A stretch of DNA of 64,000 bases, taken from contig JABACO010000012.1 in the NCBI GenBank assembly GCA_013339895.1, positions 6,438,248-6,502,247 of the forward strand. Direction: 5' to 3'. Shown here in pieces: positions 22,371 to 35,289 of the stretch. Each line of letters begins with the position of its first letter. Within the stretch, counting starts at the first letter, position 1. Both the position numbers and the translations under genes were made by a program. Origin of the DNA: Ephydatia muelleri. Taxonomy: Eukaryota > Porifera > Demospongiae > Spongillida > Spongillidae. The notes below the pieces were generated by a model. It searched no databases. It worked only from the letters and a program-made list of their open reading frames with translations, and was not told the DNA's origin.

Positions 22371-23701
22371 ATGTCGTTAGAAATATTAAAAGAAGGTATG
22401 ACGATGGCAGTATGACATGCTTTGTGTTTCTATATCGAGAATTAAACTGCATGATTACAGAGAAAATTAAAAGCCCTGCCATGCATAATTGTGTAGTGCC
22501 TTTGCCCTATGGCATGCATGTTCTTTAAGCTCTGTTTACGTTTTTTCTATTTAAATGCGAACCATATAGAAGTCGACACAGTAGCGGATCCCTCTCTGTA
22601 CCAACCATCGCCTGCTCTCGTTACAACTGATTCGCAGGTACATGTATAGGCATGTATAGCAGCGACTATATACATGCACTATTCAAGCATTTTCTTTTTC
22701 CACCCGCGCATGCACTTACCGCCTTCCACCTACCTTCGCATCTTTGATGTGGCATACGCAATGGGCGTGGTCACACTTGTACATGTGTAGCCACCCCCTG
22801 CTGTGGTCAGTGAGCAACCACTCACGGAGGCTGGAGAAGGGGAAAATTCAACCGTACCTGACGGGCCGCGGAGTTACTGCCTCCTATCGACCTGCATGAC
22901 CCTCCTGTGTTGCTGTTGCTGCATGCTTCCGTCCCTCGTGTGCACAATTCCTGCGTTGGTTCTCTCAAGAAACGTGAGTGCGCGGGTAGCAATTTAAGTC
23001 ACGCTATACCATATAACACATATATAGAGACGAGCGGGTGGGAGCCATTTTGCACATGTGCATGCACGTGCTAGCTCTTGTGTTAAATATTAGTGCAGGA
23101 GAGCAGTGCGCGCTTGCGTGACTCGTGTAAGCGTGCATGAGTAAGCCTTTTCGTATCGAAATGCTACGTATCTGCTTTCATAAGGCACACTACTTACATG
23201 TATTATTTTAGGTCCGCTATACATGTATGTACATTTATGGGACGGCGTCCAGCATAATCGCCCTTTTGGTGCTTTTTCACAATTTCCAAAACAAGCAGCA
23301 ACGCTTGCATTAATGGAATTAATAATTCAGTGCCCTATAACTCCACGAAGGATGTTCTAATTGTGACGAGTACACTTGATAAAACCAAAAGAAATGAAAA
23401 ATTACCCACACGTGTGATTATGCTGGATACGGTTCCTATATCATATCGACACATGCGCATGATTACAAACTTTTGTATCTAAATGGTGCAGTCCAAAAGG
23501 ACAACTGACCCTCAGCTTTCCAGACGCTATGGCATCGCTGCTCTCGTTCTCAACTGTCTGGCCATCGCCACGTGGGCGGCCGTGATCATCCTCATCATCG
23601 TCCTACCGTCCACCCTCCTAGGCGGCAAAAATCACTTCAGCGGTAATGGGATGTCCAACTCGTCGGATTTACACAATGGGACTGAATCATATTATGATTA
23701 G
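22371..23701 (+). CDS. CD225/dispanin family membrane protein, gene 2
   Basis: Four exons: 22371-22395, 22570-22637, 22791-22973 and 23492-23701. All have GT-AG junctions and give 161 aa. The N-terminus is short and Pro-containing (LYQPSPALVTTD). The first hydrophobic segment, YCLLSTCMTLLCCCCCMLPS, has a five-cysteine run, a likely palmitoylation cluster. It is followed by VCTIPALVLSRN and a basic loop (SKRTTDPQLSRRYG). The second segment is IAALVLNCLAIATWAAVIIL, then a Ser/Asn-rich tail ending ESYYD. The intron inside the CD225 domain falls at the same place as in genes 1 and 3, but the loop sequence is different, so it is a more diverged paralogue. The membrane location is inferred; the function is unknown. 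Confidence 0.72.
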
Positions 23702-23770
23702 TAATATATGTGACTGATGTGCAGGGGACGGTGTACATGTAATACATGTGTATGCATCTATCAGAACGCC

Positions 23771-23776
23771 AATAAA
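23771..23776 (+). promoter_or_regulatory. Poly(A) signal AATAAA for CD225 gene 2
   Basis: AATAAA lies 70 bp after the stop codon. Confidence 0.5.
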
Positions 23777-23779
23777 CAC

Positions 23780-26080
23780 AATGGCACAACAAGATTTTTT
23801 CATAAAAATCAAATATACATAATACATACAACAAAAAAAATAGATCTGTATACATGTATATACGACGACGTCACGTGACCAATATGTTCTGGAATAGTCC
23901 TTGCAAAGGAGTCCCTGGTGCTGCGCACGTGCTACATGCACACTGTGTAAAGTTTGTTCCACTCGTTACACACATATTCATGTATGCGCATGCAATGAGG
24001 TCCAAAAGACAGCAATCCAATGTGATCAAAACTGCCGCGCAGAAAGCTCCATATGAAGAAACGTTTTAAAAAATTGCTCAAAATGGTTCCTACTTACTTA
24101 AAATTCAAACTAAACAAATCGCATTGCAGTCCTTACAAGACGTACCGCATTCTTAATTCAGTTTGATTACACACGTCTCATATAATGACTGCCCTATGTC
24201 ACAATTACGCATTTCATCTACGCATCATCCTTTTAAAGGTACTGTCCACTATTATCCACTCATCCATCCTTCCAGGCATGCAATGGAGTTTCCGCGACAA
24301 CCTTAACAGGCTACGTACACAGTTCTAAATCACTAATTTGTTGAGAAGTGAGAGAAGACCAGTGTGGTGCATTCGCTCTACTTGTCCTATCTTACTCGTA
24401 TACTATAGTACGTGTTCTGCTGGCTGTTCACATGCATTACACACCTTCAGAGATAACCACTGGCTTGTCTAGATAAGAAAGTTTCAGTCATGGATCCATG
24501 CACACTCGACTATTATATATTAACTAGCAGTGCAGTTGGCGTGATCTGGATGTGACAGATCGCCATACACTGGTATATAGGAGTAGTTAATTAAATCAGT
24601 TAATAAATGATTAATTAAATCATAAGTGAGGTCTTTAAAACCGTTGGGAACCGTGGGGTTAATGGGAAATATATAATTCACTAATGATATAATAGTACTG
24701 TGACTGATGAGTGGTAATCCGTCAGTGCAAGTTAAAATTCCTTCGCAAGTCAAGAATCATAGCTGGTGGAATAGTTCAGCATTTTCTGCACACATGCAGT
24801 GTACTAGTGTTCCATACAAATGCAAATGGACATATCTCCTCCCATACAACCATTACACCATTCATGCATGATTTAGTGTTGATCATTCACAACTCTATGA
24901 TGCATGCATACTTGTAACCTTATAGATACAGGTACAAAATCATTGGCTAAAGTACCCCTTTATTCAGATGACCTCGTTTCACTTCACTAATGCATCACTT
25001 CAATACTCCAAGAACAAGAATGCGTAGCCCAGATCAGTGTAGTATATCATGCCTGTTCACTCCCCCAGTTTGCTAGTTCGTATTATGGATTGTTGCAACA
25101 AAAGGTGCCAGCGGGTTATAATGGCCAGATAAATTGTGCTTACTCCGGGACAACATATGTGCAAACATTTGTTTATATATTTATATGAATAATGGGGTTA
25201 TATGAATGTATGTATATATGCACTTGCTGTTCGCCAAGTGCATATATACATACATGCTCACAAACGAGGATTATCTTTACTATGCGGTGTGAAATGGACT
25301 ATCTTGATTCAGTTTGGAAGTATTTAAAAGTGCAATTCAGTAGTAGGGCTAGGAGCAATGATTTGGCTTGATAGCACCCAAATTGGTCAAATGGCAGATT
25401 CATGATTCAGATATTCAGAAGCTCTACACTGAGTTGTTTCAAGCATATCATTGGAAGACAGATAATCCATCTTGTTTGTAGGATCCTCCCAAACTGTGGT
25501 CATTTGGCATTTTATGACAGATATTTCCAAAACCTCTTTCACGATTGTTCAGAAATCTTTGCAACTGATTCCTTAAGTCCAGATAAGTATATAGAAATTA
25601 ACAACATTGCACCTATTACATCTCTCATATGAGCTGATACACTCATGTTAGGTTTCCTAAGACCATAATCAATCCTATGCCAAACTCCTGACCACGTTCA
25701 TCACCCCCATTTGGTCATTACTATACTTTCACAAACTGTAGCCACTCCCATGTGAACTAAACGATAGATACCAAGGGAGTATAAAGGGTGGCCTCAAAAT
25801 GGGTGTTCTTAAAGAGTAGCATGTTGTAGGGATGGTTAGTCTATCCTGGATCTGTGTATTCAGCTGGTAGCCTAGTTAGTGCAGTTTCATTGCTTAATAA
25901 GACATGAGCGTGTATAGAAAAGTAGCAGGTGAATTTCTGCATAATGTTTGTGCTATTTTAATGTCATTAAAACTAAGTTATTATTAGTGACGTCGACATT
26001 CTAGCCGGGGTAAGGTATCCTACTGAGGATACTGTATGATGCATCTTTTCATGTAAGCAAAGATATACATTTCTGTTTCA
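23780..26080. other. Long AT-rich gap between CD225 genes 2 and 3
   Basis: No motif-bearing frame. Frames at 24520-24753 (minus) and 25402-25632 (plus) are unrecognised. A 21-bp-arm hairpin lies at 25206-25255. Confidence 0.4.
25206..25255. repeat. Perfect 21-bp-arm hairpin
   Basis: ATGTATGTATATATGCACTT plus G faces its exact inverse across an 8-base loop (CTGTTCGC). Confidence 0.8.
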
Positions 26081-26081
26081 G

Positions 26082-26221
26082 AACCCCAGCCCTATGCATG
26101 GCAATCCACGTATGAGGAGATTGCAGTGGTTGAGAACTTATCAGAGAACGAGGGTGTGGGTTCGAGGACGTGTCAGTGTGGTGTGTTATTGTGCTACTAT
26201 AATGATTATGTATACAATTAA
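26082..26221 (+). other. Candidate terminal exon of an unidentified gene
   Basis: A pyrimidine-rich acceptor (TTTCTGTTTCAG) is followed by 46 in-frame codons to a TAA. They contain a STYEEIAVVENLSEN stretch with tyrosine-based motifs and a QCGVLLCYYND end. No partner exons were found upstream, so this may be chance. Confidence 0.2.
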
Positions 26222-26528
26222 AAAAACAGTGCTTGTTGTAATATGCTTGTTAAGGGACGGGGAACGAGATTTCTTCAGAACTTCAGTGGTACTACTGTGC
26301 TGACGTCCGTATAAACAAAAATCGACAACACTGGGGTTTTGCCTGCTGCCCTGTTGATACGTAAACATCACGCTTCAACATATATACATTAGGTCAGCTA
26401 ATTATACCTAAACATCACATGCGCAAATATGTAGGAGTGCACTCCAGTTGGCACAAGACCTCCAGTTCCCGTAAGCCATTGCACACCTGTCACAAAGAAT
26501 AATCCGACGCCTTAAAAGCAGGTTCCGC

Positions 26529-28051
26529 ATGGCAACCAATATGAACAGTAAGTTTTGCTCTCCTCATCATTTGTGGTCGGCATGGGTGATCATTATTTGG
26601 CAATTGGAGTGGACTTATTTTCCAAGTGTGGTGGTAGCGGAGACACAATGTACACGCGCACAAGTCTTTGCTAAATTGTATACAGTAAATACGGCTGTAT
26701 ATACGGTGTGGGGTGTGCCGCGTACGAACGCGCCCAGCCGACGCCTCACATGCAAGCATGTACAAAAGCGTCTTATGTGTCGATCAACTGCAGGTGTCGA
26801 TGGCAAGCATAACGAGATGCCACCGAAATACGATAGCCCTTCTGCAGGCTACGTACCACCTCAGGTCCCACCACCAGCCTACGGTAAACGTTAACGGTGT
26901 ATAGAAAGGCATGCCATGCATATCGCAGAACAGCCGCAGGGGTATGCATTTTGTTTTTCTCTGCTCTGCATATACTAGAGTTTAATAAAGGGAGCGCTCA
27001 GGAAATCTATTCACCCTATTACCCGGCTCCGCCCCAGGTAGGCTGTTTCTCAAAGGAATGAAAAATTGTTGACAAAGCAAAGTATAGGTCCATGGTACGT
27101 GCGATGTAGTTACCATTTTAATCACACTGATTTGAGAGCGTGTAAGAACACGTGCAGTATTGATGGAATAAAAGAAAGGCATTGCCATCAAGGGCCTCGG
27201 AGCAAGTATTAGGGGATAATGATGAGCATGTACAATAAAATCAATTAATTAATTGTGAGATTAACATCCACATGCCTCACGTTGTGATCACACTTCCGCT
27301 CCAGTACACTCCTGCCAGCTATGCTCTGGTGAGCAGCCAGCCTTGTAGGACCGCCACCGTCAACACCCACACCACCACAGGTGACCACTTCCTCATCGCC
27401 TCCGTGGTGATGACAGCTCTCTGCTGCCTGGTCTGCTCGTGGCTCTCACTACTCTGCTCCATTCCCGCCATCTTGTTTGCCCTATCCGTAAGGGAGTGTA
27501 TACGACCCCTTGACTTTCAAATCATGTTAGCCGAGCCTGAGCTCTCAGATCCTTGGACTTATACTCATGTGTCACAACTCCACACTGAAACATACACAAC
27601 ACGTACACAGACACATACACTCGCATACGTAACACGCAGACATGCATATATGCACACATGTGCACGAACCAGTACGTAAAGTACTGTGATGGTGCATGCC
27701 GCTGTGAGCGAGCATTTATTAATTAAGCTAACGCATCCACATACATACATGTATATGTACGCGCGCGTATATGAACATGCACGCCGACGTCGTATTTACA
27801 TTCATACAAGCGTACAATAATGTATAGGCTTATTCTGCATGGTGTGTATTCAAGCTAGTGACTGTGCTATAGCACGTGCGTATAAATCCCATACACAGGC
27901 CCAAAACGCGGAAGCTCGCGGGGACATGAGCGGGGCGAGGAGGAGTCGCAACGTAGCACTCTATTTGAACGTCACCGCAGTGCTAGTGTTTGTGATCTGC
28001 ATCGTCGTGGTCGCATCCAGTTCCATGAAAAGCGGCGGCTACTACCATTGA
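26529..28051 (+). CDS. CD225/dispanin family membrane protein, gene 3
   Basis: Five exons: 26529-26547, 26794-26883, 26991-27037, 27305-27487 and 27899-28051. All have GT-AG junctions and the frame closes at 163 aa. The N-terminal region is Pro/Tyr-rich (PPKYDSPSAGYVPPQVPPPAY, then YSPYYPAPPQ), a pattern that often binds WW-domain or ESCRT partners in other proteins (inference). Hydrophobic segment 1 is HFLIASVVMTALCCLVCSWL with SLLCSIPAILFALS; the loop is AQNAEARGDMSGARR; segment 2 is ALYLNVTAVLVFVICIVVVA. Exon 3 is 47 nt, exactly as in gene 1, and all intron phases match gene 1. So genes 1 and 3 are closest paralogues despite opposite orientation. Confidence 0.75.
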
Positions 28052-29147
28052 GATTGCATACAAATATACTCAAAGAGCATTATATTAGTAAAAACGATGC
28101 GCATTAATTCAGTGCATGGTTTGGTATGCTGTAAAAACATGTTATTGTTCTGTATGTATGAATCAGCATGATCTAAAAATGAGATCAAAACACATAAACC
28201 TCCTCACGCTGACTTGGCTTTTATCAGACTCTTTGGCGCTTTAATATTACAAAACAATGACCATGCAACACGTTGGTCTCATGCACTGAATAAGGTCACG
28301 CTCTCCTTATTAAGGTCACGCAACAAAAATAGGCATACATCAGTTGTGAATTACCATCTCGTGCAGGTGCCATCTATACATGTAGATAGACACAATTGTG
28401 TGAAGATTATAGTCCCGTTCTCATCCTTCATGTGCACAGGATGCATATGGTTTCAAAAATTGATTTACACTAACATAACAGATCCAAGGAAACCACTGTA
28501 TATATCTAGCTGATGGTGCAACCCTGATGTGGTCCGGACATGCCTTAGCTTGTACGACTGAAGCCTGCGTTGTCTGAGGATGCGGTTGGCTTGTCCAAAC
28601 ACAAGCATGCAGGGATTGTTGCTCTCATCGCACCTCAAAACAAATTCATTACAACCTATTTCAGAGGGAAATGTACTGTACCATGTGCACATTGTGCAGC
28701 TTTGTATTCAAAATTACGATTAATTGACGTTTTGCATATCTAATACTCGATCGGGGTGCCAAGGCTGTAGTGCGTATTTTGAACACCAATACGTACAAAC
28801 GCCACTATTGAGAGAACGCAAATGGCAGGAAGTATGTATTAGCACACAACTGATTTGCAGAGGAAACAAATCCGTTTCAGAAGGACTGAGCAATGACTTA
28901 GTTTTCTAATTTAAAGTGCATGCACAACGGTGTCACACAAAAAAAAAAGCAAAAGTCAATTGAGTATAGTTGTGCATGTGGTCAATGCGCGTGGGGAAAC
29001 ATCCCGTTCATTGGGAGTAAAAAAAAATACTGCGGCTTCAAGCGTGCCCAGGGATTTTCTTCTTAAAGAGGCATCTGAAACATTTACGATCTCTTTTTCT
29101 TTTCCTTCCACTCTGCTTTCTCAGCTGTCGCATAGTTTGCCAGTTCA
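28052..29147. other. Intergenic, no gene recognised
   Basis: Probably 3' flank of CD225 gene 3 and 5' flank of the transporter gene. No motif-bearing frame. Confidence 0.4.
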
Positions 29148-31298
29148 ATGTCGTCACTGGCAGAAGCAGAAATAGCAGAAACCGTTGTGGACAAAACGCA
29201 GCCCACATCATCGCGATGGCGGTGGATATACTCCACAGTGCTGCTGTGCAGCTATGGGTTCTTCAAGGAATTCCTCCCGAGCGAACCCTACCTCACTGCC
29301 TATTTGGACAACGAGACGAACGCCTCGAAGCAGTTCAACTTTGACGACGTCAACAACGAAATCTACCCGTGGTGGCCCTATAGCTACCTGGTGGCAGTGT
29401 TCATTCTCTTTATGTTCACGGACGTTCTTCGCTACAAACCCATCGTTGTCGTGGAGGTCCTGAGCCAAATCGTGACCAGGGTGCTCCTTATCTGGGGCAC
29501 GACTCTCCTAGAGATGAAGCTGATGCAGGTGACGTATGGCATTGCCACGGCCGCCGAGATCGCATACTACTCGTACATCTACGTGCTCGTGTCTCCTGTC
29601 CATTTCAAAAAGGTAACCGGATACATCGAGGCCAGCAGGCTTTTCGGCGCAGCCCTTGCAGGCTACGCAGCACAAGCGCTCGTCTCGACTGGGACGCTCA
29701 ATCTCCTCCAATTGCAGTACATTTCCTTCGCCAGCGTGTGTGTCGGATGCCTGTTCGCTCTGGCCTTGCCCAACGTGTGGTATCCTTCTTTCCGCGCCAT
29801 TCTCGTTCGCGCAGAAGGGGAACAGCCGGGCGCGCCCTGCGCAAAGCTGTCGACGGTCATTCGCTCGGCTACGCACAACAGGTGGCGCGACTTCAAGAGG
29901 TTCTACACCTCACCCTCGCTCCTCAGGTGGTCTGTCTGGTGGGCCCTAGCCACGTGCGGCTGTTTCCAGGTCCAGAACTACGTGCAAAGCCAGTGGTCGG
30001 AAATTGCTTCGACTACGGGAACGACCTACCAGTACAACGGTTTGGTGGACGCTACCGCTGTCCTCTTTGGGTCGCTGGGGGCGCTGAGCATCTCCTTCCT
30101 TGGTGTCAACTGGTCCGTTTGGGGAGAGGTGGTCATCGCGGCACTCTCCCTCGTTGAAAGCGGGTGCCTCCTTCTCTCTACGTTCACGGACCAGCTCTGG
30201 GTGGCTTACATCTGTTACGTCATCTTCACGATGACGTACTACTTCCTGGTGACAATCGCAACGTAAGTTGCCTCCATCCTCGGCAGAACAGAGGGTGAGG
30301 GGAGGGGGTTTATAGACTCAGGTTATAATGTAGGAGTGAGGACTGCATTCGTCAAATTCAATTTCTCATATTCATACTCAACTCAAATCTTGTTAAATAG
30401 AAAACAAATTCATGTGTTGAATTATAGCTGTATTTGTACATGACATTCCCTGTATCATCCAGAACGCAGATTGCACATGCAATGAACCATGAAAGCTATG
30501 CAATGATATATGGATTCAACACATTCATGAGCCTGTTACTGCAGACGTTCTTAACATTGGCTGTGTCTGATTCAAGAGGCTTGAATCTGGATATTCCAAC
30601 ACAGGTAAATATGAACTTGTGGTGTAATATTTTTTTAGAATGGTTTTGTAAGACATAGATATCTCATAATACTAAAACATTGAATGGCTGGATACAAGTT
30701 TTTTTCATTTTTTTTTTGCCCTATGAAACAAAATATTGTATGAACCATAGTGTACATTTTAAAACAGTGTGTTATGATGGACAATAACGTTGCGGCTACT
30801 GCTTTCATGCTAATTTGGTGCCAAAATGAGACCACTTCATGATTATTCAGCGCATTATATGTACGTTATTAATGTGTTCCAATTAATGCATCTGATCTTC
30901 AAAGAGTAAAATTTTAAATAATTCAGAAAAGCAATTGTTTGCAACATTTGCTATCTACATTCTCCAATTCCATGCAGTTTATGGTCTACAGTGGATACTT
31001 CTTTGTACTCTTCCTGATATATGCAGTGGCTGGAATTTGCAGACTGTCAATTACGGGTTGGATGACCAGTTTTCGAATGTGCTGCCATGAGGGTCCATCT
31101 TTGGTCCCACCCCAAGACAAAGCACGTACCAGTGGTGGTGAAGAAGCTGAGATTCCATCTCTTGATGACAAACCAACCATGGAGAACGGCTGGCTCCATA
31201 ACTGTGACGGAAAAGATAACTCCACTGGGTCGGACAGCAAGCACTGTAATGGAGAATTCAAGCATAATGAAGTTGCAGGCATTGATGACGTGAAATGA
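29148..31298 (+). CDS. SLC19-family vitamin transporter (folate/thiamine carrier type)
   Basis: Three exons: 29148-30262, 30463-30604 and 30978-31298. All have GT-AG junctions, giving a 525-aa protein (human members are about 500-590). The N-terminus is cytosolic, followed by family signatures: YGFFKEFLPSEPYLTAYL (residues 36-53), YPWWPYSYLVAVF, TDVLRYKPIVVVEVLSQ and AAEIAYYSYIYVLVSP with VTGYIEASRLFGA. Exon 2 encodes QIAHAMNHESYAMIYGFNTF, and exon 3 the last membrane span (GYFFVLFLIYAVAGICRL) and a hydrophilic tail. About 12 membrane spans are expected, with a hydrophilic loop around residues 220-245. SLC19 proteins import reduced folates or thiamine across the plasma membrane; which one applies here cannot be decided. 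No lesions. Confidence 0.9.
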
Positions 31299-34031
31299 AG
31301 TACAGAACACATACTAGAATTTTTGTATTGCTTCTCACTATTTAAAGATTCAATTTCATAACTGTTGGATGTGCATGCAACATGATTGTGAATGGGAACC
31401 TCGGACAGTTTCAATTTAGTTTTTATTTTGGAGTTACAACAATGTTCTAATTTCAAAATGGCAGCTAGACAATGCTTTAGTCTTTATTTGAGTTAAACAG
31501 TTGGTGTTTGGTCACAGCTGTTTGCGGCCATTCAAACCATGGACAGTACCCTCGTTCCCCGAAGTAAATGACCTAGCAACGAGCCTTGACAACCACTGAC
31601 ATTTGAAACAAGAGACTACGTGTAACACGACAGGTTCTGTCGCCATTTAAAAGCCATACAATGAATGAACAGCTATTGTTCTATTTATGGCCCAAATCAC
31701 TGGCTTAGTTGGAGATCCACTACATGGTACAGCCGCGAAACGATAGACTTTTCACGGACATCTCCACTTTGAAGCGCTGGACAGACCAAACTGAAAGCGG
31801 AAAACCGAACGAGACAAAAGGTGTTTACAGCGTATGGTATGGCGTTGCACCTTGCCGTATATAGCCTGGTAGGTCCTCTGCAAGGTATTGAAACTCACAT
31901 TTGATTTTATCTCTTTCACACAGTGGGGCAAGGGTGCTTCCCTGTTCAAGTAAGAAGGTGGCTGCAGTAATGTCAGTCTTTCTGAATCATCAAGGTATAA
32001 TTCAGTCTCATTTATGAGCAGAGCACAAGGTTCCTCCTTTTCCGACAAGTTCTCTAACACTTTGTAACTCTCTGTGTCTCCTTTTTAGTGTGCCTGAACT
32101 GGCCATGTGTGTAGACATACATCCCTGTGTTACCTGCATGAATGTACACCCGTTAGCACAAATAGCAAAACAGTAGGGGGACAATTTGATGTCTATTCTT
32201 AACTGCTCCTCCTGTAGGGATTGATAAAGTTTTGTCTGGGCTAGTGTCAGCCATCTTGGTCATCACCTGAGACACCATCTCACGTCATACATGGTAGGTC
32301 CAGCACTGCACTCATGGGTAGGGTAATCTAATTCTGTCATGCAGGCTACACAGTGGACCTTTATGTCCTCTAGCAGTGTAAAGACTATTAGAGGTGCAGG
32401 TTTCAGGTGTGATAGTATTAAAGGTTCAACTGAGAAACAGCGGGGAAACTTCACACCACTGCAGTTGTATGCTGAGAACCAGTTTACTGTGCAGGTGGTA
32501 CACACGAGTGCCCTACATGAAAGTTCCAGATGTTGGACCAGGATATCTAAGCAGATTGGACCTTGTTCGTGGTCCAGAATGGCTGGATTATTAGTGCTGG
32601 TCAGTGGGACATCATGATCGATGTGGTGGTACCATCACTTTAATGCAGGCAGTTATGCTGTTAATTGTTGATGGGTGACCTCTTGGATGTGCTTGTGTAT
32701 GCTTGTCACCTCACTTGGTTGTCAGATCTGGGTGAAACATAGTCCACTTCACATGCACATACATGTACACGTAAACTTTTATCATACCTTACATCCTTCA
32801 TCAGTATGTGCCTCCCCTTGGTAGAGCTGATATATTGTACATCTGTCCATGTGCACAAATAACAAAATGATAGGGTGTGGATCTCGGGTAGATCAGTGGT
32901 AATATGTCAATGTTGAAGACACTATTCAGACGTTCAGAAAATTGTGTACTCTTATGTGATGGCCTCTTTCTATTTTCTACAGCCACCAAAAGGCTTCCGC
33001 ACACTCTACAGCTTTGCTGGACCTTAGCGCTGTGCTGATCTATTCACTAACTGAAACCGAACTGTGTCAACTATGCTGAGTATTCATATAAAACAGATTC
33101 GTGATATGCATGGTGAAAGAAAAAATGTGGTACGTTCTAAATCATGTGATCGCCTATTGACATGCTTGATAATGCTGAATACTGATAGTCTTGGGAATTT
33201 GTCTGGCGTCCACCTGATTAGGTTGAACCTACCCCCTTCCCTACGACAATGGGGTAAAAGTCGAATGTGCATTTAAAGGAAACGCAATAAAGCGCTTGAG
33301 CGTACGGGATATTCTAAACTACGATGAAAGTTTAGATGAAAGAACTGTGTTTGCACATATTTGATGCCTACGGAGAATGGATATGACTCGCTCAAAAAGT
33401 AGCATTGATAATTATAGTTCCAACACCTTTTAGGGTATCATTCTAATTATAACCTAGCAAACTACTGTGAGAAATTATAGAATGTAGTTTGTGGATGCAT
33501 GATCATACATGTAACCCCAAATTGTGTATCGCTGTATCTCACATCATAAATCAAAATGTCACAGTTGAGGAGTGAGATGCAATATTTGTATTCTTTTAAT
33601 AGGAAGTCATTAAGGAAATAATTGAAATTTTTTATGTATCAAGCAACAGCTTGAAAATGAATCGCATTGTTAATTTGGCTCTTAGAAAGGGAAGGGGATA
33701 CAGTGAATTAATTAAGCATAAGAAGGACTTGAACAGCTCCAGAGTTGCTTCTTTTCTTGGGCGACACCTGGAAGAGAGTACAATATACCTAGTTGAAGTC
33801 TTTCAAATCACCTTTTTTGTAGCACTTAGAATATTTTGCAATGTTTGTTGGTAACGTCTTTATCCAACATCTAGAATACAGTGGATGGATGTCATACATG
33901 TATTCACCATTACATTGGACCAAATGAGCATGATGCACCTAGTCTTCATGCTACAATGAAGAAACTTGATAAAATTCACCATCTAGGTATATTGATGATC
34001 ATTTTATCATCAATTAAAATATTCTTATCTG
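31299..34031. other. No gene recognised
   Basis: Minus-strand frames at 31752-32060 and 32263-32505 have cysteine or charged patches but no family I know. Probably old mobile-element sequence. Confidence 0.4.
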
Positions 34032-35198
34032 TTGCTTCGCTTCTGTGGTAGCTTCTGTAAAATGGTCCATTTGGCAAGATCTACACCACCATCCTTGGTT
34101 GCTGAAGGGCTAGGCATTTTTGACCGGGACATCCGTCGATGTTTTACAGAGTGCACAAGCGTAGACGTCTCCGATGTTGCTTGGATGCAAGCTCAGTTGA
34201 GTCCTAGTAGGGGAGGCCTGGGTCTTCGCAGTCTCAGACTCCATTCAAGTGCTTGTTTCATTGCTTCCATGGTTCATTTTGGTATTGCTTTTGAGGAGAA
34301 CCACCACTTGGAGCCGTCCCTTATTGAGTTTAATGGCGCCGTTGAGGGGATGGAGCGTATTGGTTTACAGGACATAATCGATGCTCCTCCCCACCAAAGG
34401 CAACTGTCATCCATGATCGAAGACCACCAGTTCAAGATTATCTTTGACCATACTTCTTCACCGGCTAACTGTGCCCGGCTCCTCTCGGTGTCCTCTCCCC
34501 ATGCCTCAGCTTGGCTTTCAGTTATGCCAACTCCCCACAAGAACTTACACCTCGATCCTCCTGAATTTCAGATGGCTCTAAAATGGTGGCTCGGATTAGA
34601 CACCTCTCAAAACGGCTCCAGTTGTTCATTCTGTCCATCACACGCCCTAGACCCCCTGGGTCACCATGCACTTACTTGTAAAAGTGGAGGCGACTCAATC
34701 TTCAGGCACAACTCTCTGCATGGCACCTTCTGGGAATCGTGTAAGCTGGCCTGTATTGCAGGTCAAATAGAAGCAGGTAGTGGCTTGGATGTTGAGGGAA
34801 GCCGCACACGCCCCGCAGATATCTTGCTGCCTAATTGGGAGTTTGGCAAACCTGCCGCATTGGATTTCACCATCACATCAGCGCTAAATCCTTCTACTTT
34901 GAATGAAGCGAGTGTGATGGCTGGGTCTGCTGCGTCGGCTGCTGAAATTCGCAAGCATGTCGCCAACAACGAAAAATGCAGTCGTCTGGGCTGGGTCTGT
35001 ATCCCCTTATCAGTGGAGACGTATGGTTGTTGGGGAGAAGAAGCTGGTAGATGTCTTGACAGACTCGCCATGCGGATTGCCACTCGAACAGGCTGTCCCA
35101 AGTCTTCTGCGGTGTCTGGGCTTTATGGAAGACTAAGTATTGGCCTGGTCAGGGCCAACGCTAGGGCATTACTGGCTAGGTCATCTTCACTTTCGTAA
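34032..35198 (+). CDS. C-terminal part of a non-LTR retroelement ORF with CCHC and restriction-like endonuclease
   Basis: An open frame of 388 codons that probably continues a longer polyprotein truncated at its 5' end; the first Met is not a natural start. Residues 1-90 resemble an RT thumb/connection (FCGSFCKMVHLARSTPPSLV, then SRGGLGLRSL). A zinc site C198-x2-C201-x9-H211-x4-C216 follows. Next come RHN (225-227), RPADILLPNW (260-269), ALDFTIT with Asp278 and a later K/E-rich segment ending VETYG. This order (CCHC, then R/K-P-D and D-x-T/V) is the layout of the restriction-like endonuclease of R2/R4/NeSL-type LINEs, which nicks target DNA for target-primed reverse transcription. The frame is intact, but without RT the fragment cannot move by itself. 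A degenerate paralogue follows directly. Confidence 0.6.
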   Translation: MLRFCGSFCKMVHLARSTPPSLVAEGLGIFDRDIRRCFTECTSVDVSDVAWMQAQLSPSRGGLGLRSLRLHSSACFIASMVHFGIAFEENHHLEPSLIEFNGAVEGMERIGLQDIIDAPPHQRQLSSMIEDHQFKIIFDHTSSPANCARLLSVSSPHASAWLSVMPTPHKNLHLDPPEFQMALKWWLGLDTSQNGSSCSFCPSHALDPLGHHALTCKSGGDSIFRHNSLHGTFWESCKLACIAGQIEAGSGLDVEGSRTRPADILLPNWEFGKPAALDFTITSALNPSTLNEASVMAGSAASAAEIRKHVANNEKCSRLGWVCIPLSVETYGCWGEEAGRCLDRLAMRIATRTGCPKSSAVSGLYGRLSIGLVRANARALLARSSSLS

Positions 35199-35289
35199 AG
35201 ACTTTAAGTACATGTAGGTGTGTTGTAACAGGTTAAGATGTATTTATTTATAAATCATCCAATTTGTCATACGTTATAACATAATTATA

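Noticed and set aside
28930..29175. Extra upstream exon for the SLC19-type gene
   Set aside because: The frame is different, has no family motif, and the ATG at 29148 gives an N-terminus of the expected length.
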